DNA of 64,000 nucleotides from Rhynchopus sp. YZ270_cl-10 (GCA_964035575.1 OZ037861.1:1364001-1428000), one strand, 5' to 3'. Shown: positions 49,590 to 61,358, counted from the first letter of the stretch. Program-made: numbers and translations. Notes: a model not told the origin generated them from the sequence alone.

Positions 49590-49779
49590 GAGGGTATGCC
49601 ACTCCTGGATGTTGTGCAGCTCCAGGGCAACATGTGTGAACGGACCAGGTTGCCCTGGCGACCCGTCACCCCAATGAGAAATTGCGTTAATATCATCAGT
49701 GCACAAGGCACTGTATCAGATATTAAGCTGATAAGAACAGATAATACACTTGATCTTAGCCAAAAGGCCGAGAAGGTAT
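49590..49779 (-). ncRNA. U2: U2 snRNA, unit 2
   Basis: Copy of 18999-19188, with the same GTATTA. Confidence 0.96.
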
Positions 49780-49820
49780 GACTTCTTTTTAGTCCATACC
49801 AAATTCGACACCCATGTACA

Positions 49821-49830
49821 GGGAAGCATG
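49821..49830 (-). promoter_or_regulatory. PSE-B of U2, unit 2
   Basis: Copy of 19230-19239. Confidence 0.88.
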
Positions 49831-49926
49831 ATGATGATCAATATTACTAGGAAACAACAAGGCAAACAGATTACACACCCATGTCACAGGGAAGTGAGCG
49901 AAGGTGATGATCAATCGTAGTAAAAA

Positions 49927-50071
49927 CAAGGCCGCCGAAGCAGCTACACAAATTGCCAATGTGGCAACGCCGAAGCGGCCCATGGCGGGAATTGGGTAGT
50001 TTTCAACCAGCAATCTCTCCACAGCGTCCCTATTTGGTCATTGCTTATGGAATTATCCCGAGCGCAAGAAT
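49927..50071 (-). ncRNA. U4: U4 snRNA, unit 2
   Basis: Copy of 19336-19480. Confidence 0.92.
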
Positions 50072-50112
50072 ACCTCCTTTTCTCCCAGTCGTGTCACAAA
50101 GCTATGTCAACA

Positions 50113-50122
50113 GGGAAGCGTG
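50113..50122 (-). promoter_or_regulatory. PSE-B of U4, unit 2
   Basis: Copy of 19522-19531. Confidence 0.86.
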
Positions 50123-50181
50123 TTGGGGTGGTAACATAAAGACACCACGTAAAGCTAACACACCAGAACTACCACCACCAA

Positions 50182-50191
50182 TGTGCCTCCC
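50182..50191 (+). promoter_or_regulatory. PSE-B of U3, unit 2
   Basis: Copy of 19591-19600. Confidence 0.78.
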
Positions 50192-50232
50192 TGTAGACAT
50201 CTGTGCAGCCGATAGGTGGAACAAACAAGGGC

Positions 50233-50391
50233 AAGACTGTACTCTACACAGGATCTGTTTTTGAGTGCATTCGTGTTGAAGATTGTTTTCTTCGGCACAA
50301 GACCAAAGCTGGATGATGACATAGGTTGGGCATGTGCAGCATGAGCACTTGCGATGATTGTCACATACTTCTTGTATTGTTTTGTCTCTCC
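50233..50391 (+). ncRNA. U3: U3 snoRNA (probable), unit 2
   Basis: Copy of 19642-19800. Confidence 0.78.
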
Positions 50392-50541
50392 CCTGTATGG
50401 CGCAGGGAAGAGTACCAGGCACAGCCCTTCCACTTACAGCTTGTTTTTAAGAAAAACCTCAAAAAAGGCTTCACATTACTTTTTTCACCTTCAAGGACAT
50501 CTTGATCAATCAAGAAGTTACCACACTATCCTCGCTCTCAA

Positions 50542-50551
50542 CATGCTTCCA
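50542..50551 (+). promoter_or_regulatory. PSE-B of U5, unit 2
   Basis: Copy of 19951-19960. Confidence 0.85.
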
Positions 50552-50592
50552 TGTGTAGCAAAGTGCATACAGCAATAGAACAAAACAGAGCC

Positions 50593-50706
50593 ATATCACG
50601 GTTCTTGCCCATATCGAACTCATCTTTCGCCTTTTACTAAAGATGACCGTGGGTAAGAGCCACTAAGTGAAAGCATAATTTTTGAAGGGGCCTTTGTGTC
50701 TCATCT
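50593..50706 (+). ncRNA. U5: U5 snRNA, unit 2
   Basis: Copy of 20002-20115. Confidence 0.95.
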
Positions 50707-50728
50707 GTTTTTAAGTCTTGACAACCAC

Positions 50729-50738
50729 TACGCTTCCC
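50729..50738 (+). promoter_or_regulatory. PSE-B of U1, unit 2
   Basis: Copy of 20138-20147. Confidence 0.83.
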
Positions 50739-50778
50739 TGAAGGTGTTGGAGTTTCGCATGTTGTTAAACTCAGCTAG

Positions 50779-50940
50779 AGGTTACATACCTTACTGGTGT
50801 CTGACCTGATCAACAAGGGCGTCGACACACCAGTGGCCCTTGCATTGCACTGCGCAGGGGATACTGGTGGCACTAGCTTCGGCTGGCTTGCACAGTGAAA
50901 TTTTTGACAGCGGCGGTGCTGTGCTTTGCACAAACCCGCC
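50779..50940 (+). ncRNA. U1: U1 snRNA, unit 2
   Basis: Copy of 20188-20349, same unusual tail. Confidence 0.88.
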
Positions 50941-50984
50941 TTTTTAAACAAACAAACCAAAACAAACGTGATCACACAAACCAT

Positions 50985-50994
50985 CATGTTACCC
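50985..50994 (+). promoter_or_regulatory. PSE-B-like element of RNA Z, unit 2
   Basis: Copy of 20394-20403. Confidence 0.55.
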
Positions 50995-51035
50995 AGTAAA
51001 CCCAGTAAACCCAGCACACTGGTCTAGAGGGATCG

Positions 51036-51165
51036 ACCACTGAGTGGTGACCTGTGAGCACACAGGCACCTGCTCCGATGCAGTAGTGCAGCGCACTAAG
51101 TGCTGTGCTAAGGACTGGCCAAACTTGTTAAACCTGCTGACCCACAAACCGGTTTTCACAACCGA
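51036..51165 (+). ncRNA. RNA Z candidate, unit 2
   Basis: Copy of 20445-20574. Confidence 0.5.
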
Positions 51166-51225
51166 AGCAAAAACAAGCTCAGAAATAAAAAGCTCTTCAA
51201 AGGTTTTCGAACCTGACTCAGTATT

Positions 51226-51344
51226 GGATTCGGCCATACTCTGGTGAATACACCTCATCCCGCCTGATTTGAGAAGTTAAGCACCAGCAGGCCTGGATAG
51301 TACTGGCGTGGGTGACCAGCTGGGAAGTCCGGGTGCTTGAATCC
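51226..51344 (+). rRNA. 5S: 5S rRNA, unit 2
   Basis: Copy of 20635-20753. Confidence 0.97.
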
Positions 51345-51388
51345 TTTTTGCTTTTCTTCCGTGTTGGTGTGTGGTTTTAGGACATCCA

Positions 51389-51426
51389 GACCCTGACCCA
51401 CCTCCAACAAGACAACCCTGTCTTGT
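51389..51426 (+). promoter_or_regulatory. PSE-A of RNA Y, unit 2
   Basis: Copy of 20798-20835. Confidence 0.85.
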
Positions 51427-51449
51427 ATCCCTGTGTTTGTTGCACTATC

Positions 51450-51826
51450 CAGAGAGCAGAAATGAGGGGAGACTACACCACCGACGGTGCTTCAGCCTAC
51501 AGGAGCATGCTGGAATGTGAATGCTGCATGACAGCATTCACAATTTCACCTTTGGTGAGATGGAGATGAGCGCAAAGGTGCAAAAATGCACAACAAAAAC
51601 TGAGGAAGAGGCATCCATACTCCCCAGAAGGGACGTGCGCACCTGCAGCCAAAAATTCTCCTGTGCTTAATATCATGCGCGCTGGGGATGCCGAAATAGC
51701 TAAACTGTTGCAAGAAGTGGGACTAATTCCCAGGCAGTTGCCCTGTACAACATGCAAGTCCACAATGCCAGAAACACTGTACTGGACACCAAGATACTCC
51801 AAGAAGATCGCAAACTGGCCTTATTT
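51450..51826 (+). ncRNA. RNA Y candidate, unit 2
   Basis: Copy of 20859-21235. Confidence 0.55.
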
Positions 51827-51980
51827 TAGGTGAAATGACCTAATGCAGAGTGCAGCGGAACAGGGGAGACAAATAAAGTTTCCTGTACCATGCAACACCC
51901 AAGACCTTTTGCACAAGTGAAGCAAAAACAAGCTCAGAAATATAAAGCTCTTCAAAGGTTTTCCACCCAGACCCATTATT

Positions 51981-52099
51981 GGATTCGGCCATACTCTGGT
52001 GAATACACCTCATCCCGCCTGATTTGAGAAGTTAAGCACCAGCAGGCCTGGATAGTACTGGCGTGGGTGACCAGCTGGGAAGTCCGGGTGCTTGAATCC
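51981..52099 (+). rRNA. 5S: 5S rRNA, unit 2
   Basis: Copy of 21390-21508. Confidence 0.97.
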
Positions 52100-52182
52100 T
52101 TTTTTCCTTATTTGTGGTGTAACACACAGAAGTTGGTTGAAAAGTGAACTGATAGTATTCAGCGCAAAGCATGATTATTGAA

Positions 52183-52254
52183 GGGTATATAGCTCAGTGG
52201 TAGAGCATTCGGCTGCAGTCCGAACGGTCCCTGGTTCGAACCCGGGTGTGCCCT
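52183..52254 (+). tRNA. tRNA-Cys(GCA), unit 2
   Basis: Copy of 21592-21663. Confidence 0.96.
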
Positions 52255-52348
52255 CTCTTTTTTGTTTCAAGATTTTCTGTGTGTTACTTTTCCCCTTTTG
52301 GTTTTGAATTTCATCCCCACCTTGTAAAGATTCGTTTAAGAAATGTAA

Positions 52349-52421
52349 GGGGGTTTAGCTCAAATGGTAGAGCGCTCGCTCAGCATGCGAGAGGTAGAGG
52401 GATCGATACCCTCAATCTCCA
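52349..52421 (+). tRNA. tRNA-Ala(AGC), C33, unit 2
   Basis: Copy of 21758-21830. Confidence 0.95.
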
Positions 52422-52512
52422 AACATTTTTTGGCTTGGAAACACTGTTGTGATATTTCCAGATCTCAATTCTTTTTGGTACCAAAGAAAAAGAAGGAAGC
52501 GACAGAATTGTA

Positions 52513-52584
52513 TCTCCTATGGTGTAGTGGTTAGCACTCGAGACTCTGAATCTCGCGACCGCGGTTCGAATCCGCGTAGGAGAA
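52513..52584 (+). tRNA. tRNA-Gln(CUG), unit 2
   Basis: Copy of 21922-21993. Confidence 0.96.
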
Positions 52585-52677
52585 CTTTCCTTTTTCTCCG
52601 TTTCGTCCCTTGTTATTCTCCTCTGTGACTGGTTGAAACGCATTCCCACTTCCATATTCTTGTTGGCTTTTATTGAA

Positions 52678-52759
52678 GGCGAGATGGCCGAGTGGTCTAA
52701 GGCGCCAGGTTAAGGCCCTGGTCCCTTCGGGGGCGTGGGTTCAAACCCCACTCTCGTCA
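52678..52759 (+). tRNA. tRNA-Leu(AAG), unit 2
   Basis: Copy of 22087-22168. Confidence 0.95.
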
Positions 52760-52848
52760 CTTGTTATTCTTTTTCATTTTCATTTTCAATCTATCCCTTT
52801 TGTTTTGTTTTCAAGATTGTGCAAAACACAAAAAGCACACTTGTCAGG

Positions 52849-52921
52849 TCCTCCTTGGCGCAGTCGGTAGCGCGTCAGGCTGTTAACCTGCAGGTCGTTG
52901 GTTCGAACCCAACAGGAGGAG
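52849..52921 (+). tRNA. tRNA-Asn(GUU) gene 1, unit 2
   Basis: Copy of 22258-22330. Confidence 0.96.
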
Positions 52922-52980
52922 ACTTTTTTCCCTTCTCAAACCATTTTCTGTTCTTTGCAAAAGTCATAAAAAACTGGGAA

Positions 52981-53062
52981 GGCGAGATGGCCGAGCGGTC
53001 TAAGGCGCCAGGTTTAGGCCCTGGTCTCTTCGGAGGCGTGGGTTCAAACCCCACTCTCGTCA
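52981..53062 (+). tRNA. tRNA-Leu(UAG), unit 2
   Basis: Copy of 22390-22471. Confidence 0.95.
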
Positions 53063-53126
53063 CGTTATTACCATTTTTCCGCAGAAAACCCACCTCTTGT
53101 GGAAAACAGTTCCGGTCATTATTGTA

Positions 53127-53199
53127 GCAGCTATCGTCTAGTGGTTAGGACGCTCGCCTCACACGCGAGAGATCGTCGGTTCAATCCCGACTAGCTGTA
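53127..53199 (+). tRNA. tRNA-Val(CAC), unit 2
   Basis: Copy of 22536-22608. Confidence 0.96.
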
Positions 53200-53289
53200 A
53201 TTTCTTTTTGAACTTTCCTTCACATTTTCGTTCAATGCAACGATCGAAAAGATGTCCCCATGCAGATAATAGTTTTGCCTACTATCAGA

Positions 53290-53361
53290 TCCGCTGTAGT
53301 ATAGTGGTTAGAACAGCCGGCTCTCACCCGGCAGACCGGGGTTCAATTCCCCGCAGCGGAA
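53290..53361 (+). tRNA. tRNA-Glu(CUC), unit 2
   Basis: Copy of 22699-22770. Confidence 0.96.
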
Positions 53362-53455
53362 AATACTTTTTTTTAGACCAAGTTTTGGAGAGAAGAATTT
53401 CTGACTTTTGAATATTAACGCCATCATGTAAATCTGGATGAAGAAAATAATCAGT

Positions 53456-53527
53456 GGCTTAGTGGTCTAGTGGCATGATTCTCGCTTCGGGTGCGAGAGG
53501 TCCAGGGTTCGATTCCCTGCTGAGCCC
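53456..53527 (+). tRNA. tRNA-Pro(CGG), unit 2
   Basis: Copy of 22865-22936. Confidence 0.96.
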
Positions 53528-53741
53528 CTCTTTTTATTTAGGTAGTTTCTTGCTTGGGAATTGTTTAGAAAAATTATTTCCACATCTTTTCGACCACCAA
53601 AATCCCAAGATGAAGAAGTTTGGAAAAGTGCATTTTTGTGAAAGTATTTTGCCATATCTTTGTTGTCACCAAAATCCCAAGATAGTGAGAGAATCTTGAA
53701 AAATCATTTTCCATATTTTCACTTCCCAGTGAAAAAGAGAA

Positions 53742-53814
53742 TACCCATGGTGGGGATCGAACCCACAATCTTTCGCTTAGGAAGCGAACGCCTTATCCAT
53801 TGGGCTACACGGGC
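53742..53814 (-). tRNA. tRNA-Arg(CCU), unit 2
   Basis: Copy of 23151-23223. Confidence 0.95.
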
Positions 53815-53922
53815 CTAATAGTTTTACCTTCTTTCCTTTTCTCTGGGGTGGTCAAATTTAGGACAAGAGACTTTTCTGCATGACCACCCCCCACAATGAT
53901 TCTTTGGTTTAAATGAATGTGA

Positions 53923-53995
53923 GCCTCCCTAGCTCAGTCGGTAGAGCGCAAGGCCCTTAACCTTGTGGTCGCGGGTTCGAGCCCCGCGGGAGGTG
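53923..53995 (+). tRNA. tRNA-Lys(CUU) gene 1, C33, unit 2
   Basis: Copy of 23332-23404. Confidence 0.96.
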
Positions 53996-54287
53996 CTTTT
54001 CTTTTTGAATGTTCACGATTTTGAGGCAAATGAAAACCAAAAAATATTTCCTCCACTTGATCTCAGTTCTGTTTCGTTGGCAAGTTGAGAGTGGAATTTG
54101 GGTGAAAATATGTGTTTTCCGAACCAACACAGGACTCCCACCGACCGGTGTAGGTTTTGCGTTCAACCAGGTGTGAACTGCTTCCACTCGCGAAAAGTGC
54201 CAGACCCTTTTGCTGGGGATAGCACGTTTCAGCCCCACAACTTATCTCCTTTCTGGGCATGTCCAGTGTGCTCAGCTGCCGCTTCTT

Positions 54288-54698
54288 GGCGACTCACCAG
54301 TACAGAGTGGTGGAATCCAGCACAGAATGGAATGGCTGGGAAATCCTTAGCAATCCATAATTCAGATGGAAAAACTCCTGACCCGGCTATTGAATTTTCG
54401 GATCATTTTCTCAGTCACAATGCAAGCACAGAATGGAAACCAAAACCAAGCACAGAATGGAACACGGCTATAAGACTCCAGCCATTCCATTCTGTGCTGG
54501 TTTTTCGTTTCCATTCTGTGCTTGCATTGTGACTGAGAAAATGATCTGAAAATTCAATACCCGGGTCAGGAGTTTTTTTTTCCACTCCTAACAAATCCTT
54601 ACAGTAAGCCTATAAGTCTCCAGCCATTCCATTCTGTGCTGGTTTTTGGAGCCCATTCTGTGAGCACTCGCTCGGGCCTGTACTGGAGTATAGCGGCC
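54288..54698 (+). mobile_element. short beta element, unit 2
   Basis: Copy of 23697-24107. Confidence 0.65.
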
Positions 54699-54795
54699 AG
54701 GCCATCTCCCTTCTGCGTTCCTGCCTGTCACATCCAGTGCTCAGTTGCTGCTTCTTCAGCACAACCGCATCACATCACATCACCAAAAAATAGAA

Positions 54796-54867
54796 AGGCA
54801 ACTGGGGGGATCGAACCCCCGACCCTTGGTTTACAAGACCAATGCTCTGCCACTGAGCTAAATCGCC
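54796..54867 (-). tRNA. tRNA-Thr(UGU), unit 2
   Basis: Copy of 24205-24276. Confidence 0.95.
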
Positions 54868-54949
54868 GCTGATTAAGATGCTTTTGCTGTTTCTCCTGCG
54901 AAGAAGTTTTTCAAGACAACACAGAAAGGAAAGTGTGACAAAAAAGAAA

Positions 54950-55020
54950 TGACCCTAGACGGAATCGAACCGCCGTTGATGGATTTGGAATCCATAGTGC
55001 TACCGCTACACCATAGGGCC
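54950..55020 (-). tRNA. tRNA-Trp(CCA), unit 2
   Basis: Copy of 24359-24429. Confidence 0.95.
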
Positions 55021-55105
55021 CATGATTTAGGGCTTCAATGCGTTTAGCATGAAGGTGGAAATTTTGCTGAAAATCCCACACAAAGGAAAAAGACACACAA
55101 AAAAG

Positions 55106-55178
55106 TGCGAGGTGCCAGGATCGAACTGACGACCTTAGGATTATGGGACCTACGCGCTCCCGACTGCGCCAACCTCGC
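55106..55178 (-). tRNA. elongator tRNA-Met(CAU), C33, unit 2
   Basis: Copy of 24515-24587. Confidence 0.93.
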
Positions 55179-55302
55179 CTTGATATTATCGTATCATTAA
55201 GAAATACATGGGGTGCAAATTTCTACAGGTTTGCGTGGCAAAAAAAAATTTTTGAGTCAAAAAATTTTATGGGCTTCTGTGGAAACAATGACAGTTGTAG
55301 AA

Positions 55303-55386
55303 CCTCTCGTAGCTCAATTGGTAGAGCGCTCGACTGTAGAATACTCGGTTATCGAGCGGTCGCTGGTTCGATTCCGGCCGAGAGGA
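55303..55386 (+). tRNA. tRNA-Tyr(GUA) with intron, unit 2
   Basis: Copy of 24712-24795. Confidence 0.95.
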
Positions 55387-55464
55387 TTTTTTTTCGTTTT
55401 CGTGTTCCAGATTATTTTCTGCAAACAGATGACTGCCTAAAAACAAAGAACGGTGAGAATTACA

Positions 55465-55546
55465 GCAGTCGTATCCAAGTGGTTACGGAGGTGGACTAGA
55501 AATCCATTGGGCTCTGCCCGCGCAGGTTCAAGTCCTGCCGACTGCG
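55465..55546 (+). tRNA. tRNA-Ser(AGA), unit 2
   Basis: Copy of 24874-24955. Confidence 0.96.
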
Positions 55547-55671
55547 ATTCATTTTTTGTTCACGAATTTTCGTGCATTTTCGTCGTTTCTGTGCTCATTT
55601 TAGACCATTTTGATGCGCGAAATTAAATCAGAGTGAAGATTGTATCCTCGGTAGTATAGAGGTCAGTATTT

Positions 55672-57269
55672 GGCGACTCACCAGTACAGAATGGTGGAAT
55701 CCAGCACAGAATGGTGACCCAAAAACCAGCACAGAATGGACGGACTCAGACTTGACCCACTTACAGGCCAAAAAAAATTTTTCTACACAAAAAATTTTTT
55801 TTTTCACAGAGCAAGATTTTTGAGAAAATTTTTCAGGCCAAAACTTTGTCTCACCTGAAAATGACAAAAAGTTTCACCTACACCAGCCAGTTAACACAAC
55901 CTAGAACCAGATAACGCTGCCCGAACCCCGCGCACCCGCACAACCACACGAACCAGCTAGTGACCGCAAACCCGCGCACCCGTCAACCCGCAAACCCGCA
56001 CAACCACCAGCCAGATAACGCAACCTAGAACCAGTAGGTTCCCGCACACCCGCACCCAAGAGCCAGCTTATCGACCACACGAACCAGCTAGGGACCGCAA
56101 ACCCGCGCACCCGTCAACCCGCAAACCCGCACAACCACCAGCCAGATAACGCAACCTAGAACCAGCAGGGTCCCGTGCACCCGCACCCACCAGCCAGCTT
56201 ATTAACCACACGAACAACAAAAACTGCACCCTCTGGGGTTTGAACCTCCGACCAGTAGTAATATGTAGTGTGCGGAACCTGTGTGGTAACCACTAGGACA
56301 CTCTCTCTACTTTAATGGAAATCCTTATTGCTGACGAAGCATCCAAGTGGGCACCACAAGGGTTGTTCACATTCTATTTTCCCAGTGGTCGGAGGTTCAA
56401 ACCCCAGAAGCAGCAGTTTTTGTTTCCCCTAACAAATCCTTAAGGAAAAGTGAATTATGGATTGCTAAGGATTTCCCAGCCATTCCATTCTGTGCTGGTG
56501 TTTCAGAAAAGTGCACTTTTTCGTTTCGAACCAAAAAAGTGCACTTTTCTGAATCACCAGCACAGAATGGAATGGCTGGGGAATCCTTAAGGATCCATAA
56601 TTCACTTTTCCTTAAGGATTTGTTAGGGGAAAAGTGAATTATGGATTGCTAAGGATTCCCCAGCTATTCCATTCTGTGCTGGTGTTTCAGAAAAGTGCAC
56701 TTTTTGGTTCGTAACGAAAAAGTGCACTTTTTTGAAACACCAGCACAGAATGGAATGGCTGGGGAATCCTTAAGGATCCATAATTCACTTTTCCTTAAGG
56801 ATTTGTTAGGGGAAAAGTGAATTATGGATTGCTAAGGATTCCCCAGCTATTCCATTCTGTGCTGGTGTTTCAGAAAAGTGCACTTTTTGGTTCGTAACGA
56901 AAAAGCGTACTTTTTTGAAACACCAGCACAGAATGGAATGGCTGCGGAATCCTGAGCAATCCATAATTCACTTTTCCTTAAGGATTTGTTAGGAGAGGAA
57001 AAAAAACTCCTGACCCGGGTATTGAATTTCGGATCATTTTCTCAGTCAAAATGCCAGCACAGAATGGAAACGAAAAGCCAGTACAGAATGGAAATCAAAA
57101 ATTTTCTGAAAAACCAGCACAGAATGGAAACGAAAAGCCAGCACAGAATGGAACACGGCTATTAGGCTCCGGCTATTCCATTCTGTGCTGGTTTTTCGTT
57201 TCCATTCTGTGCTGGTTTTTTTGGGCCCATTCTGTGCCAAATTTTGCGGGCCTGTACTGGAGGATGGCC
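55672..57269 (+). mobile_element. beta element in tRNA-Asp, unit 2
   Basis: Copy of 25081-26678; tRNA-like modules at 56221-56303 (-) and 56333-56417 (+). Confidence 0.9.
56426..56991. repeat. three consecutive long palindromes, unit 2
   Basis: Copy of 25835-26400. Confidence 0.85.
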
Positions 57270-57277
57270 CAGTATTT

Positions 57278-58684
57278 GGTGACCATGACTTACATGTTTT
57301 GGGATCCACTTACATGTTTTGGGAAAAACATGACTTACATGTTTATGGTGGGAAACTTACATGTTTATGGATTTTCAGGTTGACCCACTTACAGGCCAAA
57401 AAATTTTTTCTACACAAAAAAAATTTTTCTTCAGAAAAAGCTCGTTCGAAAAAAAAATTTTTTTTTTTGCCTGTGAAAAATTTCTTATGAAGACCTCTGG
57501 CAAAATTTTTGTGTCTGTGTGCAAAGTGTTTTACCCTTAGTCCGTGGGGAAGGATACTGATGGTGTTCACCCACATAACATAGCACACGAGCCAGCTAAG
57601 TAACTGTCCCCCGAGAACCCTATCAGCCACACGAACCAGATAACGCAACCTAGAACCAGCAGGTTCCCGCGCACCCGCACCCACCAGCCAGCTTATTAAC
57701 CCACGAACCAGATAACGTTGCCCGAACCCCGCGCACCCGCACCACCACACCAGCCGGATAACGCAACCTAGAACCAGCAGGTTCCCGCGCACCCGCACCC
57801 ACCAGCCAGCTTATTAACCACACCAGCCAGATAACGTTGCCCGAACCCCGCGCACCCGCACAACCACACGAACCAGCTAGGGACCGCAAACCCGCGCACC
57901 CGTCAACCCGCACACCCGCACAACCACACCAGCCAGATAACGCAACCTAGAACCAGCAGGTTCCCGCGCACCCGCACCCACCAGCCAGCTTATTAACCCA
58001 CGAACCAGATAACGTTGCCCGAACCCCGCGCACCCGCACTACCACACCAGCCAGATAACGCAACCTCGAACCCGCAAACCCGCGCACCCGCAAACCCGCA
58101 AACCCGCACAACCACCAGTCAGATAACGTAACCTAGAACCAGATAACGTTGCCCGAACCCCGCACACCCGCACAACCACACCAGCCAGATAACGCAACCT
58201 CGAACCCGCAAACCTGCGCACCCGCAAACCCGCAAACCCGCACAACCACCAGTCAGATAACGTAACCTAGAACCCGCATTTGGTCAGGACCTCTTCAGAA
58301 AAACTGTGTGAGAAGTATGAGACAGTGTAGCCGAGTGGTTACCACGCAGGTAAAATTTTTCTTATGGTAGCGGGTTCAACCCCCGAGACAAGTCAGTTTT
58401 TGGCTAAGTGGCAGAAATATGTTCCCGACCCGGGTATTGAATGTCGACCTGACCTCAAAAAAAAACTGACTTACATGTTTATGAAAAACATGACTTACAT
58501 GGTTATGAACCGGCAAAAATCTCAACATGACTTACATGGTTATGAAAAACATGACTTACATGTTTATTTGTACACAAAAATCCCCGGCTTAATAAACATG
58601 TAAGTCATGTTTTTCATAAACATGTAAGTCAGTTTTTTCCATAAACATGTAAGTTTTCCCATAACCATGTAAGTCAGTATGGCC
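57278..58684 (+). mobile_element. alpha element in tRNA-Asp, unit 2
   Basis: Copy of 26687-28093; tRNA-like module at 58321-58390. Confidence 0.93.
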
Positions 58685-58799
58685 CAGTATTTCCGCCTGT
58701 CACGCGGAAGACCCGGGTTCAATTCCCGGCCGGGGAATTCTTTTTTGTACAGGGCTTACATTCATTGTTTCGTTTCTTTTCTGATGAAAATCAAATCAG

Positions 58800-58872
58800 G
58801 CCCCGTTGGCGCAATGGATAGCGCGTTGGACTTCGAATCCAAAGGTTGCGGGTTCGAGTCCCGCACGGGGTT
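58800..58872 (+). tRNA. tRNA-Arg(UCG), unit 2
   Basis: Copy of 28209-28281. Confidence 0.95.
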
Positions 58873-59142
58873 AACTTTTTGAACATTGTTTTTTTGAACT
58901 TTTTTGAAAACACAAAAAAGTGAGGTTGGTGTCAAGTGAAATCACAGTGGAACAACAGATACAAATTTGGGTCCAGTGGGAAGGGGTCTCCCAGGAATTT
59001 TGGATTTTTTGGCAGTCAACCCATCCAGAAGAACCTTAAAAAATCTTGGGAAAAACTTGAAAACTGGAAATTCTTTGAAAAGCTGACATTTCAGAATTTT
59101 TTTCTGAACATGAAAATTTTACTTCCTCCTAAAAAAAAGAAC

Positions 59143-59214
59143 TGCACTTACCGGGAGTCGAACCCGGGCCGCTCGCTTGGAAGGCGAGAATACTAACCGT
59201 TATACCATAAGTGC
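59143..59214 (-). tRNA. tRNA-Gly(UCC), unit 2
   Basis: Copy of 28552-28623. Confidence 0.95.
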
Positions 59215-59303
59215 TGTTACTTTCATGCAAAGTGTTTTCTTTGTGGGGGGCAATTTCAAAATAAAAAAAATTTGAAATTGTTCAAATTGCCCAAAAAAAG
59301 AAG

Positions 59304-59375
59304 CAACCGTGGCAGGACTCGAACCTGCAACCGCCTGATCCGTGGTCAGGCGCTCTTCCATTGAGCCACACGGTC
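59304..59375 (-). tRNA. tRNA-Arg(ACG), C33, unit 2
   Basis: Copy of 28713-28784. Confidence 0.94.
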
Positions 59376-59462
59376 CATGTCTTTAGGCAATAGTATTTTT
59401 TATGTGGCCTGCATATTTTTGGAGTTGGAAAAAATGAAAATGGTTGATTGCACAGCTAAAAA

Positions 59463-59534
59463 AGCGGTTACCGAGAATTGAACTCGGGTCTCCCGTGCCA
59501 CAAACGGGTGTTCTAACCACTAAACCATAACCGC
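59463..59534 (-). tRNA. tRNA-His(GUG), unit 2
   Basis: Copy of 28872-28943. Confidence 0.95.
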
Positions 59535-59650
59535 TTGAATATTCCCACTTATTGGGATCTCAGAAAGGGTTTTATTTCCTGGGATATTGTGAAATATTTT
59601 TCAAACATGCAACGAGCGGCAACTCGAGCACAATTTCGACTAATATCGTA

Positions 59651-59721
59651 GCGTAATTGGTCTAGTGGTAGAATGGCCCCCCGCCACGGGGTCGGCCCGG
59701 GTTCGATTCCCGGATTACGCA
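59651..59721 (+). tRNA. tRNA-Gly(GCC), C33, unit 2
   Basis: Copy of 29060-29130. Confidence 0.94.
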
Positions 59722-59865
59722 CTCTCTTTTTGCGTTTGGCAAAAGCAAAACAATATGTTTCGGACAGTTTCAGGTCGGTCACAAACTCGTTCAAAACGAA
59801 AAAGTGGAAATGATATGTACTCTTTCTTGCGTAAGGATTATTAGTAGAGAAAAAAATTTCTTGTC

Positions 59866-60756
59866 TGATGATACGGGTTTTTGCTCGACATAGTTTGCGA
59901 GTAAGTCAGTTCGGTCACAACTTCCATCACAATTGCAAAAAAAATTGGGACTACAACATGTTCATAAACCCAACCTGACTTACATGTTTATTTCTTCACA
60001 AAATTCCCAGTAAATAAACATGCACATCAGTATGGCCGGTGCGCTGGTCAGAGACATCACGTTTGCGGGCCAACCCCTCTGTGCGCCCGATTAGGAACCC
60101 CCCTGTGCGCCCGATTAGGGACCCCCCTGTGCGCCCGGTTAGCTTTACCCCCCTGTGCGCCCGATTAGGAATATCCCCCTGTGCGCCCGATAAGCTTACC
60201 CCCCTGTGCGCCCGATTAGGAACCCCCCTGTGCGCCCGATTAGCTTACCCCCCTGTGCGCCCGATTAGGAATATCCCCCTGTGCGCCCGATTAGGAACCA
60301 CTCTGTGCACCTACCTAGTCACTGTGACCAGGTGCCCCTACTAATATGCCTTACCAATATGGCCTGGGCTGTGGTATGTCGGGTGTACTACATGCTGGGA
60401 CCTAAAGAGGAACCACATGCTGGAACACGGCTTTAAGCCCCCACCCATTTCAGCTGTGGTTCCTACTGTGCCCAGTCACTGTGACCAGGTGCCTGGTCAG
60501 ATCTGACCAGGTACCCTTACTAATATGCCTGACCAATATGGCCAGGGGTGGTATGTCGGGTGCACAAGGGAGTTTCACGATGGGTTATCTTATGCACAGG
60601 TACAGTGGATGTAGAAAACCCACAAACCCATTGTGTGTGGGTTTTCTGGCATAGGACTGTATGGAAAGTGCACGGGTCCACCACAGTACAACCAGTCATG
60701 CACCAAGGGACACTGGCTGTTTTATCACTTTTTGAACTTTTTTAGACACTGCCAAA
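59866..60756. mobile_element. alpha-like fragment plus gamma element, unit 2
   Basis: Copy of 29275-30165, including the ~22-bp minisatellite at 60072-60301. Confidence 0.5.
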
Positions 60757-60793
60757 CCTTCTCCATAATCTGAGATCTTGGGAAACAAGATAA

Positions 60794-60865
60794 GCTCGCG
60801 TGGCGCAATGGAAGCGCGTCGGTTCCCGACGCCGGAGGTTGCGGGTTCGATCCCCGCCGCGAGTA
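60794..60865 (+). tRNA. tRNA-Arg(CCG), C33, unit 2
   Basis: Copy of 30203-30274. Confidence 0.88.
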
Positions 60866-61002
60866 CTTTTTATTCATTCCAAAATATTTTTAGATTTCCT
60901 TCTTCTCAGAGATTTCTTGTCACAAAACTTTGCCAAATTGAAAATTCAGAAATGCGAAAATATCAAAAAACAGCTCCGAAATTTGAAAGCAATCAAAAAG
61001 GA

Positions 61003-61074
61003 TTCCCCCTCCGGGGTTTGAACCCGGGTCGCCTGGGTGAAAGCCAGGTATACTAACCACTGTACTAAAGGGGA
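61003..61074 (-). tRNA. tRNA-Glu(UUC), unit 2
   Basis: Copy of 30412-30483. Confidence 0.95.
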
Positions 61075-61172
61075 GGTGATACTTAGGCACAATCCAAAAA
61101 GGGTACTTTTGTGCAAGCTACACGGAGTTTCAAACGAAAAAAAAAATTAAAAATGAAAATCCAAAAAGACAA

Positions 61173-61244
61173 GGGCTCGGCGGGGAATTGAACCCCGGAC
61201 CTCTCGCACCCTAAGCGAGAATCATGCCACTAGACCACCGAGCC
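61173..61244 (-). tRNA. tRNA-Pro(AGG), unit 2
   Basis: Copy of 30582-30653. Confidence 0.96.
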
Positions 61245-61358
61245 ACGAATTCTCTCGCATTCTCTTCGTAACGCGGCCATATGTTTCCATCATTCCTTGT
61301 GTGTGTTTTCGTTTTGAATAAGGTCCCCATGTAAATGCTGTCTTCGCTAACAATCAGA

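Larger units (their letters stand above)
55645..58737 (+). pseudogene. split tRNA-Asp(GUC), unit 2
   Basis: Copy of 25054-28146 with the same two inserts and three CAGTATTT copies. Confidence 0.95.
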